Below, piece after piece: positions 24,972-39,251 of a stretch of 64,000 bases of DNA (within the stretch, counting starts at the first letter, position 1; each line of letters opens with the position of its first letter). The notes under the pieces were generated by a model that saw only the letters and a list, made by a program, of their open reading frames with translations, did no database searches and was not told where the DNA came from. The stretch lies in the NCBI RefSeq assembly GCF_004209755.1, contig NZ_CP035913.1:5518001-5582000 (forward strand), read 5' to 3'. The position numbers and the translations under genes were made by a program. The stretch is from Pseudoduganella lutea (GTDB taxonomy: Bacteria; Pseudomonadota; Gammaproteobacteria; Burkholderiales; Burkholderiaceae_D).

Positions 24972-25742
24972 CTATCGTACCGCTTCCGGCACCGCCGGGC
25001 GAGCCGGCAGCACGAATCGGATCTCCAGCGCATCCTGCACGGCCATCGCGCCGCCCATCACGGAAAAGGGTGTGATGCCGAAGTCGGTCTGTTTCAGTAC
25101 CAGCGTGCCGCGCGCGGTGAGGCCGGGTGGGGTGGTGTCGAGCGCCGCGGGCACGGTGTAGCGGCGCGTCACGCCGTGCAGCGTGATGTCCGCCTGCACG
25201 GCGCCGGCAACGCCCGTTCGCTGCGCGCGCACTTCGACGAAGGGAAAGGTTTGCGCATCGAGCACCTTCGTCAGCATGTTGACGCGGGTGCCGGCGATCG
25301 CATCGGCCGAAGGCTGTGTCGTCAGCCCCGCTTCGCTGCGCAGTGCCGCTTCATCGACCGTCATCTCGTCGAGGCGAAAGCGCAGCACGGCCAGCCCGGC
25401 TGCCGGATCGACGCGGCCATCGATGCGCCGCGCCGCCACCACGTGGTCGTGACCGAGCCGGGCCAGCGCGCCGCCGCGGCGCACCGTCACCGCGATCAGC
25501 GCATCGTCGGCGATGCGCAGAACAGGGTTGGAAGCCGTGCCGGACGTCCGGCCGGCGAGCAGGTCGGCGAACGGATCGGCCGGCTGCGCCGGGGCAGGGA
25601 AGGAAGAAGCGGAAGATGCGGAAGGCGCGGAAGGAGCGGAAGGAGCGGGCGCGGAAGGGCCCCGCACCGGGGCGCAGGCGGCCAGCAGCAGGCACGCCGC
25701 GAGACACCGCCAGCGCGGCGCGGTGGCGACCCCGGCGCCTAT
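24972..25742 (-). CDS. YceI-like lipoprotein with unclear start codon
   Basis: The YceI-like barrel lies at codons after about residue 60: GGALARLGHDHVVAARRIDG, LDAQTFPFVEVRAQ, ITLHGVTRRYTVP and QTDFGITPFSVMGGAMAVQD. It is preceded by a low-complexity Ser/Ala/Pro linker. The first canonical in-frame start (GTG 25667) comes just after a good lipoprotein signal in the same frame (R-W-R-CLAACLLLAAC, lipobox Cys codon 25674-25676), so it is probably not the true start. Candidates are an ATA at 25742 with a GGGAGG site 6 nt upstream, or ATG 25771 if one G is missing from the G-runs between. The product is probably anchored in the outer membrane. Confidence 0.72.
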   Translation of the reverse strand: MGAGVATAPRWRCLAACLLLAACAPVRGPSAPAPSAPSAPSASSASSFPAPAQPADPFADLLAGRTSGTASNPVLRIADDALIAVTVRRGGALARLGHDHVVAARRIDGRVDPAAGLAVLRFRLDEMTVDEAALRSEAGLTTQPSADAIAGTRVNMLTKVLDAQTFPFVEVRAQRTGVAGAVQADITLHGVTRRYTVPAALDTTPPGLTARGTLVLKQTDFGITPFSVMGGAMAVQDALEIRFVLPARPAVPEAVR

Positions 25743-25778
25743 TTCCCGCCTCCCGGAAAACGCGATGTCATGGCCGTG

Positions 25779-27845
25779 TCATTTCGCCATGAGAAGATGG
25801 CTTCGCTCTTTCAAATCTCTCCCGATTTGAATCCCTTCACCCGCGTCGCCGACGCGGGTTTTTTTTGCCCGCGTTTCGTCGAGCCTGAACTGGCGCACGA
25901 TGCGCGCCAGGCCCGCCGCTTCTTCCTGCATGGTGGCGGCCGCCGCCGCGGCTTCCTCGACCAGCGCGGCGTTCTGCTGCGTCACCTGGTCCATGTGGGT
26001 GATCGCCGTGTTGACCTGCTCGATGCCGGCCGACTGTTCGTCGCTGGCGGTGCGGATCTCGGCCATGATGTTGGTGACGCGGCGCACGCTGTCGACCACT
26101 TCCTGCATCGTGGCGCCGGCCTGTTCGACGAGCTTGCTGCCCGCTTCCACCTGGCCGACCGAATTGCCGATCAAGGCCTTGATCTCGTGCGCGGCGGCCG
26201 CGCTGCGTTGTGCCAGCGTGCGCACTTCGCCGGCCACGACGGCGAACCCGCGGCCCTGCTCGCCGGCGCGCGCTGCTTCCACGGCCGCATTCAGCGCCAG
26301 GATATTGGTCTGGAAGGCGATACCGTCGATGACGCCGATGATGTCGACGATCTTGCGCGCCGACGCATCGATCGAACCCATCGTGTCGACCACCTGCGAT
26401 ACCACGGCACCGCCACGCGCCGCCACGTCGGAAGCGCTTTGCGCCAGCTGGTTGGCCTGGCGCGCGTTTTCCGCATTCTGGCGCACGGTGGCGGTCAGTT
26501 CTTCCATCGAGCTGGCAGTCTCCTCGAGGTTGCCTGCCTGCTGCTCGGTACGGTTCGACAAGTCCTGGTTGCCGCTGGCGATCTCGCCGGAGGCATGGGC
26601 GATCTGGTCCGCGCCCGAGCGCACCTGGCCCACCACGGCGGACAGGTTGGCACTGATGCTGTTCATCGCGCGCGTCATGCGGGCGATCTCGTCCTCGCCA
26701 TCGACGTCCAGTTGCACGGTCAGGTCACCGGCGGCGATCTGCGTGGCGGCCTGTTCGACCTGGCGCAGCGGCTGCGTGATGTAGCGGCGCACGCCAAAGA
26801 ACATCACCGCCGAAAAGCCCAGCAATGCGGCCACGCCGGCCGCGATGTACCAGTTGCGCAGCCGGGTTGCCTCGGCCGTGATTTCCTCGCGATACGCACC
26901 GCCGGCGATCACCCAGTTCCAGTCCTTGAAGGTGGAATACGCCACGATCTTTTCACGCGGCGACGTCTCGTCCGGGTTCAGCCACGGGTAGGTGATCAGG
27001 CCTTCCTTCTTCTCCAGGATCTCGCGGATGAACGGGCGTCCGTCCGAATCCTTCGAGTCGAGGATGACGTCGCCTTCGCGCTTGGGGTGCACGACCAGCT
27101 TGCCGTAGTTGGGGCCGGGCGTGGAATCGAGCACATAGAAATAGCCGGTGGTGCCCACCTTGATCGACTTGATCCGCTCCTTCAGCGTGGCCATTTCCTT
27201 CGACACGTCGACGCCCACGTACAGCACGCCCACCACGGTGCCGGCGGCATCGCGGATGGGGTCGTAGCGGGTGATGAACTGCTTGCCGAACAGCGTGGCC
27301 TGGCCGGTGTAGCTCTGGCCGGAACGCAGCACGGCATAGCCCGGGTGCTTGTGATCGAGGGCCGTGCCGACCGCGCGGCTGCCGTCTTCCTTCTTGGTAG
27401 TCGTCGACACGCGGATGAAGTCGTCGCCGGACGCGACGAAGACCGTGGCGCCGCCGCCGGTCGACGCGGTAAAGCGGTCGGGAATCGTGAAATCATTGTT
27501 CAGCACCGCGCCGCCGAATTTCAGCGCTGGCGTGCTGCGGCCGCCAACGTCGACGGTGGTTGCCGGATCCAGTGAGAATTCGCCCTTGAATTCGGCCGCC
27601 AGCACTCTCGCAAAGGCATTGACCTCGCTGGTGACGGCGGTATTGAACAGTTCCACCATGTTCTTCACACCCACTGTGTCCTGCTGCACGGCGACGATGG
27701 AACGCTCTTCCAGCATCCTTGTCGTGCTCGCGCTGATGATGGCGATCAGGGCCGCAAGCGTGATCGAGAGCAGGCCGAACGTCGTCGCCGTGATACGCGC
27801 GCCGACGCTCCAGTTGCGCAAATTGAATGTGGTGGTATTTGTCAT
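25779..27845 (-). CDS. Methyl-accepting chemotaxis protein with Cache sensor
   Basis: A 688-residue receptor. TM1 is at about 18-42, followed by a periplasmic Cache-type sensor to about 325 (TRYDPIRDAAGTVVGVLYVG, then GTTGYFYVLDSTPG and YSTFKDWNWVIAGGAY), TM2 at about 335-355, HAMP (ITQPLRQVEQAATQIAAGDL) and the signalling coiled coil with hairpin tip [20 protein letters not shown]. The last ~25 residues follow an A8 run and do not resemble the usual tail; adding one A would end the protein soon after the run. A sigma-28-type promoter lies 56 bp upstream, linking it to the flagellar regulon. Confidence 0.9.
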   Translation of the reverse strand: MTNTTTFNLRNWSVGARITATTFGLLSITLAALIAIISASTTRMLEERSIVAVQQDTVGVKNMVELFNTAVTSEVNAFARVLAAEFKGEFSLDPATTVDVGGRSTPALKFGGAVLNNDFTIPDRFTASTGGGATVFVASGDDFIRVSTTTKKEDGSRAVGTALDHKHPGYAVLRSGQSYTGQATLFGKQFITRYDPIRDAAGTVVGVLYVGVDVSKEMATLKERIKSIKVGTTGYFYVLDSTPGPNYGKLVVHPKREGDVILDSKDSDGRPFIREILEKKEGLITYPWLNPDETSPREKIVAYSTFKDWNWVIAGGAYREEITAEATRLRNWYIAAGVAALLGFSAVMFFGVRRYITQPLRQVEQAATQIAAGDLTVQLDVDGEDEIARMTRAMNSISANLSAVVGQVRSGADQIAHASGEIASGNQDLSNRTEQQAGNLEETASSMEELTATVRQNAENARQANQLAQSASDVAARGGAVVSQVVDTMGSIDASARKIVDIIGVIDGIAFQTNILALNAAVEAARAGEQGRGFAVVAGEVRTLAQRSAAAAHEIKALIGNSVGQVEAGSKLVEQAGATMQEVVDSVRRVTNIMAEIRTASDEQSAGIEQVNTAITHMDQVTQQNAALVEEAAAAAATMQEEAAGLARIVRQFRLDETRAKKTRVGDAGEGIQIGRDLKERSHLLMAK
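25840..25866 (+). terminator. Hairpin plus T8 on + strand inside the MCP 3' end
   Basis: CCCGCGTC (25840-25847) pairs with GACGCGGG (25851-25858) and is followed by eight Ts on the + strand. No + strand gene lies upstream, and on the minus strand the A8 precedes the stem, so it would not stop the MCP transcript. It may block antisense transcription. Confidence 0.4.
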
Positions 27846-28316
27846 GAAGGATCGAAGTCAAATGGTGGACCGGACAGCAGCGGGGACTGATGCATTGCCA
27901 TTATCGGTGTGCCACAAGGAAACTTAAATAAAGATCGCTCTGAAGATCACTGCTGTCGCATCATCTGTATCTTGCAAGCAACTACGTAGAATCCCGTAGC
28001 GAAGATGGCGCCGGCAACATTGATAAAGTTTCCTTAATGAAGTTCTAAGCCTGCTCCAAACGTTCGATGGCAAAGTGTACCTGTACCGCGCAATCGCTGT
28101 TGCGCGGCAGGTTGCCGGATTCCTCAATCCGGCACGATTTCCGCAGCCGCGGCAAGGCCGGTGAATGATTCTCCAGCCTTGCGCGACCAGCCCGATCATT
28201 CCCCGCGCTCTCGACAGAAAGCGTTTTAACCGGTCCCCTCCTCAGATTGCGGCCGGTTTTTTTTTGCCCGCGCGCTTGTGCTCTCCGGCCTCGCACGTCA
28301 TCCGTGAAACCCCCGA
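27846..28316. other. 471-bp intergenic region upstream of MCP
   Basis: No supportable gene was found. It contains the sigma-28-type MCP promoter at 27901-27927, a 10-bp inverted pair AAGGAAACTT (27916-27925) and AAGTTTCCTT (28026-28035) about 100 bp apart, and a GC hairpin with nine Ts on the + strand near 28228-28265. The remainder shows nothing clear. Confidence 0.5.
27901..27927 (-). promoter_or_regulatory. Sigma-28 (FliA) type promoter of the MCP gene
   Basis: Read on the minus strand: TTAAGTTT (27927-27920), exactly 11 nt, then ACCGATAA (27908-27901). The flagellar sigma-28 consensus is TAAAGTTT-N11-GCCGATAA, so each box has one mismatch and spacing is exact. The distance to the MCP start codon is 56 bp. 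Chemoreceptors are classic class III flagellar genes, which fits. Confidence 0.75.
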
Positions 28317-29212
28317 TCAGGCGATCCGCTTGTACCAGGATTGCCCCGCGATCATGCGGCAATACTCGCCGGCCGGCAGGTCGTCGGCATCGAGTTCGCG
28401 GTCGATGCCGAGCACGCCCAGCACGGCCAGGCTGTCGTGAAACAGGCGCAGCACGCGCCGCCGCAACAGCGGGCCGAAATCGGGCAGGGCGCGGCGGCAG
28501 AGAATCAGCTGGAATTCGTTGAACGAGGAATCGGTGACGAGATTGTATTGCGACCAGATGATGCGGCTTTTCAGCTGCGGTACGGGCACCATCCGGCCGT
28601 GCTCGAGGTGAAAATACTCGGACAGCCGGCCGCTGCCGCCGGCCCGTTCGTAGCAGCGCTGGTAGTCCCCCATCTTGTCCAGCGGGATCGAGGCGGTCAG
28701 CGCTTCCTCGAGCAGTTCGTCGCTGGGGACCGTCGCGTGGATTTCCGTGCGCCACAGCAGCTGGCGCTCGGCCAGCAGCACGGCCGCCGTCCAGGCCTGC
28801 TCGGCGCCGGCGCAATCGGCCAGCCACACTTTCGGCAGCGGCGCGCCGGGCAGGCATTGCCCGGCCACGGCCAGCAACTGCGTCGCTTCGTCGGGATCGT
28901 CGAACATCGAGGCCGGCGCCACGCCCAGCGCACGCAGCAGGGCGCTCGACGCGGCCCCGTCGTGCAGCACGCGGTCCTGCAACTGCGAGATCGTGCGCAG
29001 GCCACGCCGTGCCATCAGGCCGTGCAGCTTGCGCTTGACGGCGGCCTGGTCGTGGCTGCGGAAATCGAAACCGAAGCGCTGTGCCACGGCTTCGAGCAGC
29101 AGCGCCAGTTCCAGCGCTTCCACTTCCGGGGCCGGCACGTGCCGGCGCTCCACGAACGTTCCACTCGCCGGGCCCGTCTGTGCCTGGGTGCGCGCCCAGC
29201 GGTGCGCCGCCA

Positions 29213-29213
<1 letters not shown>
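28317..29213 (-). CDS. CheR-like protein with degenerate SAM site
   Basis: A 298-residue protein with both CheR parts. The N-terminal helical domain is [20 protein letters not shown]...; the C-terminal Rossmann domain includes [20 protein letters not shown], matching the CheR pattern ending in LCRN-VLIYF. The SAM-binding motif, normally ...STGEEPYS, reads CAGAEQAW, so activity is doubtful. The start overlaps the stop of the HAMP-array kinase gene by 4 bp (ATGA), showing tight coupling. It may act as a binding partner of the kinase rather than a methyltransferase. No partner CheB is seen nearby. Confidence 0.75.
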
Positions 29214-34114
<4,901 letters not shown>

Positions 34115-34133
34115 CGACCAGTCCTTCTTATCA

Positions 34134-36014
34134 TCAGGATTGTTGTTCAAGTAAGTCAGCCAGGACAAGGTCCGGCAAGGCCTGCGCCAGCTCGGTGGCG
34201 CTGCGCGGCATGGAGAACAGCGCGCCCTGCCAGCTGTCGCACCCCAGGGTGGCCAGCACGGCCAACTGGTGGGCACGGTCGACGCCGGTCGCGGCCACTT
34301 CCATCGACAGCGCCCGCGCCAGGTGCACGATGGCCGCTACCAGGTCGGTGCCGCCGGCATCGTCGCCGATATTGCGCACGAACGCGGCGTCGATCTTCAG
34401 GATGTCCAGCCCCAGCCGCTTGCAGGCGGCCAGGCTGGTGCCGGTGTGGCCGAAGTCGTCCAGCGCCAGCAGCACGCCGCCGCCCTGCAACTGGCGCAGC
34501 AGCGGCTCGATTGCCGCATGGTGCGCGGACAGCAGCGTCTCGCAGATGTCCAGCACGATCACGCCGGCGGGCAGGGCGTGCCGCCGCACTTCGGCCAGCA
34601 GGCGGGCGGGCAGGTCCGGCCCCAGCGCCGGCGCCGTCAGGTTCAGCGCCACGCGGGCTGTCGACAGCGGCGCATCGCCCGCGCGCCAGTCCGCGGCCTG
34701 CGCGCATACGGTGGCCATGACCCAGGAATCGACCCGTTCGAGCAGGCCGCGGTCCTGCACCACCGGCAGGAAGGCTCCCGATTCGATGCGGCCCAGCCGC
34801 GGGTGATCCCATACCAGCTGCGCCTCGACACCGCGCACGCGGCCGCTGGCCAGGTCCAGCTGCGGCTGGTACAGCAGCGCGAGCTCGTCGTGCGCCAGCG
34901 CGTGGCGCAGCTCCCCCGTCCATTGTTCGCGCGCATGTTCGCGGCGGTTCATCTCTTCGTGGAAGAAGCGGATATTGCCGCCCTGTGCGGCCACCTTGCC
35001 GATGTCGCTTTCCCGCTCCTCCTTGGCGCGGTACATCGCCAGGTCGGCGCTTTTCATCAGCGCGCGGGCGCTGGCGCCATCATGGGGGTAGATGCCGATG
35101 CTGGTCGACGTGTGTACCCGGTGCCCACCGATCGCAAAGGGCCGCGCATGCGCGTTGGCGATCTTGCGCGCGACCCGCGCCGCGTTCTCGCCGGGTGCCT
35201 TGCCTTCGATGAGCACCACGAATTCGTCACCGCCCAGCCGCGCCACCACGTCCGAGGCGCGCACGGCGGCCGACAGCCGCGCCGCCACCTGCCGCAGCAG
35301 TTCATCGCCCACATCGTGGCCGAAGCCGTCGTTGATCTGCTTGAAATCGTCCAGGTCGAGGAACAGCAGCGCGAACTGGCTGCGCCGGCGGTCGCTCGAC
35401 GCCACCGCGTGTTCCAGGTGCTGGATCAGCGAGCGGCGGTTCACCAGGCCGGTCAGCGCATCGCGCGTCGACAGCTCATGGGCGCGCTGCTCAGCCTGCT
35501 TACGCTCGGCCACTTCCAGCTCCAGGTCGCGGTTGACCCGTTCCAGGTCCTGCAGCCGCTGCGAACGCAGCTCCGCGTTGATGCGGCGCGTTTCCTCGGC
35601 ATGCGCCTGCAGTTGCAGGTGCTTGCGGGTGAGGTCGACGAAGGTGCGCACCTTGGCCAGCACCACCTGGGGAATGAGCGGCGCGCACAGGTAATCGGCC
35701 GCGCCCAAGGTATAGGCGCGCAGCCGCGGCGGCTCGTCGTCCGGCAGGGCGGTGACGAAGATCTGTGGCACGGTGGCCGAACGGGGATGCGAACGGATCT
35801 CGGCGGCTGTCTCGAAGCCATCCATGCCCTGCATCTCCACGCCAAGGAGAATCAGCGCGAAATCATGGCGCAGCACTTCGCGCAGCGCCTCATGCCCGGA
35901 CCGGGCCTTGACGAGCTCATAACCGACATCGTCGGCATCGGCGCCCAGCAGGCTCTCCAGCGCCAGCAGGCTGGCGGGATCGTCATTTACGAGAAGAACT
36001 TTGGGAATATGCAC
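34134..36014 (-). CDS. REC-GGDEF-EAL protein with partly degenerate domains
   Basis: A 626-residue cytoplasmic protein. Residues 1-125 are a receiver, but the phosphoacceptor position reads [12 protein letters not shown] (Gly for Asp). A coiled coil runs at about 125-185. GGDEF at about 190-350 is intact ([11 protein letters not shown]) with an I-site RASD five residues before it. EAL at about 370-620 is altered: EALxRW reads EAQLVW, DDFGTGYSSL reads [10 protein letters not shown], and VAEGVE reads VAATGVD. It is probably a diguanylate cyclase with an inactive EAL acting as a sensor or scaffold. It is first gene of a three-gene unit with the hybrid kinase and CheR-like genes. Confidence 0.85.
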   Translation of the reverse strand: MHIPKVLLVNDDPASLLALESLLGADADDVGYELVKARSGHEALREVLRHDFALILLGVEMQGMDGFETAAEIRSHPRSATVPQIFVTALPDDEPPRLRAYTLGAADYLCAPLIPQVVLAKVRTFVDLTRKHLQLQAHAEETRRINAELRSQRLQDLERVNRDLELEVAERKQAEQRAHELSTRDALTGLVNRRSLIQHLEHAVASSDRRRSQFALLFLDLDDFKQINDGFGHDVGDELLRQVAARLSAAVRASDVVARLGGDEFVVLIEGKAPGENAARVARKIANAHARPFAIGGHRVHTSTSIGIYPHDGASARALMKSADLAMYRAKEERESDIGKVAAQGGNIRFFHEEMNRREHAREQWTGELRHALAHDELALLYQPQLDLASGRVRGVEAQLVWDHPRLGRIESGAFLPVVQDRGLLERVDSWVMATVCAQAADWRAGDAPLSTARVALNLTAPALGPDLPARLLAEVRRHALPAGVIVLDICETLLSAHHAAIEPLLRQLQGGGVLLALDDFGHTGTSLAACKRLGLDILKIDAAFVRNIGDDAGGTDLVAAIVHLARALSMEVAATGVDRAHQLAVLATLGCDSWQGALFSMPRSATELAQALPDLVLADLLEQQS

Positions 36015-36248
36015 AAGGACGCTACCCGGTTTGTCTTGGTTGTAGTTTTGTTGTCGTAAAAGATACGCTTGTGCGGGCGCCAGTCAAGCAGATTCAGCCG
36101 CGGCCCGACAGCGAATATAGCAAAAATGAAATTGCAGCAGGAAACTATCGAGCGCAGGTGAGGATGGGGGAGGGACGCAGGGGGCGCGGGCTGCCTCGGG
36201 AGGCGGCCGCGATTGCCAGCCGCCAGCGCGATCCGGCGGCGCGGCAGC

Positions 36249-36434
36249 TCATATCGCGGAGAGCCAGCCGTTCTCCTCCAGTTCCAGCATGACAGCGTCA
36301 AACGCCTGCCTGGGGATGATGCAGTTGACGCGGTAGCCACCCACTGGGTGCATGCCGTCGATGGCTGCAATCACACCCGGAAATGCGGCGAATATCGACA
36401 ACAGGGCAGTTCGCTCGTTTTCGGTGCAGGTCAT
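36249..36434 (-). CDS. Small hypothetical protein
   Basis: A 61-residue protein, MTCTENERTALLSIFAAFPG... ending LELEENGWLSAI, with mixed helix/strand character. ATG 36434 follows an AAAGG site by 4 nt; an upstream in-frame ATG at 36470 is also possible. No family was recognised. Codon use is less GC-biased than the surrounding genes. Confidence 0.45.
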   Translation of the reverse strand: MTCTENERTALLSIFAAFPGVIAAIDGMHPVGGYRVNCIIPRQAFDAVMLELEENGWLSAI

Positions 36435-36581
36435 GTCGCCTTTCCGCCGGATCAATCGCAAATAACCCATCGTGCATTACCCATCGAATGGAACCGCCAT
36501 CGCTGGCCGAGGCATCATAATATATGAGGCGTTTAACAGCACCGTGCCGGAAAACCTCGAACCATTATCTCATCATTGCAT

Positions 36582-36752
36582 ATGGCAAGTAGAACGAACC
36601 CGTTGACGATCAACCAGATATTCGAACGGTTAGCCGAGCTGGACGGTCAACCCTGGAGCTGGAAGACATTCTCTCCGCCACCAGCTCCGTTGCCCGGTCC
36701 CCGTCCTTCTTTCAGCCTTTCATCTTGCTGCGCCGCGAATGGCCCGCCATAG
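36582..36752 (+). CDS. Short ORF, possible gene remnant
   Basis: 56 codons from ATG 36582. The first ~27 (MASRTNPLTINQIFERLAEL...) look protein-like, then sequence turns Pro/Ser-rich and stops, so it may be the 5' stub of a decayed gene. The ~420-bp stretch 36435-36853 otherwise holds only the SMI1/KNR4 gene's leader and is AT-richer than its surroundings. Confidence 0.25.
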   Translation: MASRTNPLTINQIFERLAELDGQPWSWKTFSPPPAPLPGPRPSFSLSSCCAANGPP

Positions 36753-36853
36753 CTCTGCCTCGCGATGTATCGCTTTCAGTCAACCGCGGTCATCCAGCGT
36801 GCATGCGGACATTTGATCGCCCAAGCCCGATTTTTATAAACATAAGGAATTGC

Positions 36854-37453
36854 ATGTCACCTTCTCTTTTGACGCTGCTGGATGAAATGCGTACGCTGGA
36901 ACAGCGCAGCGGCACTCCAGCAGGCGGACTCTGGTATAAGCGCTTTCCTGTCGAAACAGCCGCATCGCTGGCTGCCGTTGAGCAAAGCACCGGTTTCCCG
37001 GTTCCGTCCGACCTCAAGGATCTCCTGCTCTCGTTCGGCGGATTTTACTTCCCCATGCACGTCGCCGGCTTTACGGTGACATTCCATGGCGTTTCCCCAT
37101 ACCCGCGCCCGTTCGGAGGCTTGGCCGATCTTCTTGACGCGAGATGGTGCTGGGGTGACTACCGCGACGACGAGGACTTTCCTGAAGATGCCATCGCAAG
37201 ATTGAATACGAACTTTGTCTGCTTCGGTCACTGCGATGTGGATGAAGACTCGGCGGACCATTTTTTCTACGACCGTAGCGGCAACTTCGGCGTGCTCCGG
37301 TTCGATCAGGAGTTTCGCGACCGGGATGCAATCGATTACCTTTATGAATTGTGTGAAGGCACTAACCGCCGCGCGCCACTTGCACTCGACGAGGTGCTGA
37401 CACAGCCGCTCCGGTATTGCCTTTGGGGCGAGCCGGACGATGACCTGGAATGA
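36854..37453 (+). CDS. SMI1/KNR4 (SUKH)-family protein
   Basis: A 199-residue soluble protein. The SUKH fold is suggested by VEQSTGFPVPSDLKDLLLSFGG near residue 40-62, matching the family's 'E..LG..LP.dyr.fl...nGg' pattern, and by FVCFGHCDVDEDSADHFFYD and GNFGVLRFDQEF in the middle. Members are commonly immunity proteins against contact-dependent or polymorphic toxins. No toxin gene is adjacent, so it is an orphan. ATG 36854 has an AAGGAA site 5 nt upstream. Confidence 0.75.
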   Translation: MSPSLLTLLDEMRTLEQRSGTPAGGLWYKRFPVETAASLAAVEQSTGFPVPSDLKDLLLSFGGFYFPMHVAGFTVTFHGVSPYPRPFGGLADLLDARWCWGDYRDDEDFPEDAIARLNTNFVCFGHCDVDEDSADHFFYDRSGNFGVLRFDQEFRDRDAIDYLYELCEGTNRRAPLALDEVLTQPLRYCLWGEPDDDLE

Positions 37454-37677
37454 AGCCGCCATCAACGCCGGCTTGGCGGTTCTGCTGACGCCGTACCGTT
37501 CCCGGGCAGGCTACCTGGACATCTCGCCACGGTGAGCCAGCCGTGACACGTCGCGCCATGGGGCGGTGTTGTACTTCAGTGCTATTTTCCTCCCGCGCTC
37601 CCTCGGGGCGATCCGATCAGCAAAGCGGGAGCGCAGAATAAGACGTTCTCATGTGTCTCTGTGCCGGGAGGAACGGT

Positions 37678-38964
37678 ATGCCCAACTTGCTGCGAGCAAT
37701 GGCCATGGTGGTGACACTGTGTGCCGGTTGCCTGTCGGATCGGGCCTATCACAACGGCCTGGCCAGCACGTCCGCCACGCCGGTCGATACGGAGATGCAC
37801 GGCAGGTATGTGCTGGCCCATGTCGAATTCGATGACCAGGGCTGGTTTCACGACGCGCGGCAGCGGCAGGCGTTGTTCGAGACGCTGCATGGGCTGAGGG
37901 CGCGGAACCAATCCATGCTGATCGTTACGTACACGCACGGCTGGAAGCACAATGCGGGTGAGAACGACACGAATCTGCGCGATTTTCGCAAGCTGCTCGC
38001 GGAGCTGGCGGCGATCGAGCGTCAACGGCGACCGAACGATACCCGTACCGTCGTGGGTGTTTATGTCGGCTGGCGCGGCGCCAGCGTGTCGGTGCCCTTC
38101 GTGGACAACCTCACGTTCTGGACACGCAAAGCCGCTGCCGAGCGCATAGGGCAGCGCTCCGTCAAGCAGCTCTTTTTCGAACTCAACCAGTTCCGCACGA
38201 TCGCCAATGGCTGGGACATTCCCGACCAGTTGGCACGGGACGATGAAACGCAGCTGATTTTCGTCGGTCACAGCTTCGGTGGCCTGATTACCTATCACGC
38301 GCTGTATGCGGCAATTCTGGAACGCGGCCTGCAGGTCGACAAGTTGGGCCGGTACCGGCCGGCGAAAAGCGTTGGCGACTTTGTCTTGCTGGTCAATCCG
38401 GCGTTCGAAGGCGCGGACTATGAGCCGATCTGGCAGGCGGCCCGGTCGCGCGGCTGCTTCCCACCGGCCCAGAAGCCGGTCATGGCGATCATCACGTCCA
38501 GCGCGGATGCGGCGACGCGCGTGGCATTTCCCCTGGGCCGCCTGTACACGTACCTGCAATCGGCGCCCTTGCCTGGCGAGCGGGAAACCGTCCTGCACAC
38601 AGTGGGGCATCTTGACCGCTACCGCACGCACCGCCTGGTCGACTTGCCTGTCGGGGAAACAGGGACAGCACCCGATGCCGCGGCGCCGCCCAACGTCGAA
38701 CCCGTCACGAAAATTCTCGATTTGCAATTGGTGAAGACGGACAACGCCGTGCCCGCGCGCATGCCGTATCTGGTGATCCAGGCAGGGCCCGGGCTGATTG
38801 CCGATCACAGCGACTTCTGGAACGAGCGCTTCCGAAAGTTCTCCGTGCGTTTCATCACGACCCAGATCCTGTCACTGAAGATCAGGGGTGAGGCAGCACG
38901 AGCGCGGCCAGCGGGACCGCAACGTGACGATTGCCCCGGTTTTATCGGCAATGTTCCGGGATGA
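37678..38964 (+). CDS. Alpha/beta-hydrolase lipoprotein (esterase-like)
   Basis: A 428-residue protein with a lipoprotein leader (MPNLLRAMAMVVTLCAGC, lipobox LCAGC). The hydrolase core has SMLIVTYTHGWKHNAGEND, GVYVGWRGASVSVP and the nucleophile elbow LIFVGHSFGGLITYHAL (GHSFG). Late in the chain DHSDFW may supply the catalytic acid/His pair. The substrate is unknown. The start at 37678 is fixed by a GGGAGGAAC site; an upstream in-frame ATG at 37651 would hide the leader. Confidence 0.75.
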   Translation: MPNLLRAMAMVVTLCAGCLSDRAYHNGLASTSATPVDTEMHGRYVLAHVEFDDQGWFHDARQRQALFETLHGLRARNQSMLIVTYTHGWKHNAGENDTNLRDFRKLLAELAAIERQRRPNDTRTVVGVYVGWRGASVSVPFVDNLTFWTRKAAAERIGQRSVKQLFFELNQFRTIANGWDIPDQLARDDETQLIFVGHSFGGLITYHALYAAILERGLQVDKLGRYRPAKSVGDFVLLVNPAFEGADYEPIWQAARSRGCFPPAQKPVMAIITSSADAATRVAFPLGRLYTYLQSAPLPGERETVLHTVGHLDRYRTHRLVDLPVGETGTAPDAAAPPNVEPVTKILDLQLVKTDNAVPARMPYLVIQAGPGLIADHSDFWNERFRKFSVRFITTQILSLKIRGEAARARPAGPQRDDCPGFIGNVPG

Positions 38965-39251
38965 CGGCGGTTACGGGTATCAACTGTAACGCTGAGTTCA
39001 TGAACAGTGACCGCAGGATTCGTCATGGCTCCATGTGCGCAGCCTGCCTGCAGGCCCGGGTGCCTGCGCGTTCGAGCTCGCGCCTGATCGCTTGCGGTCA
39101 AGGTATCCGCTGACCTTTTGCCAAGCTTCGTTGCCAGATCGGCAGCCTCCTGCCGCTGAACTGTTGTTTTTTACTGCGCGGGCATCAAAGTCAATCGTCC
39201 CTCCCAACTGAGCGCGTAGATTAGCCTCATCAAATCGTTCTGGAGCGACAC

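Noticed and set aside
28024..28050. Second sigma-28 promoter on the + strand (perfect TAAAGTTT)
   Set aside because: The sequence at the required -10 position (TTCTAAGC) does not resemble GCCGATAA and no + strand gene follows.
27924..28199. 91-codon open frame on the minus strand upstream of the MCP
   Set aside because: Arg/Cys-rich composition without recognisable domain, and it overlaps promoter-type sequence of the MCP.
28228..28265. Terminator-like hairpin with nine Ts on the + strand
   Set aside because: The stem is only 6 bp with a long loop and no + strand gene lies upstream; on the minus strand the As precede the stem, so it would not end the CheR-like transcript.
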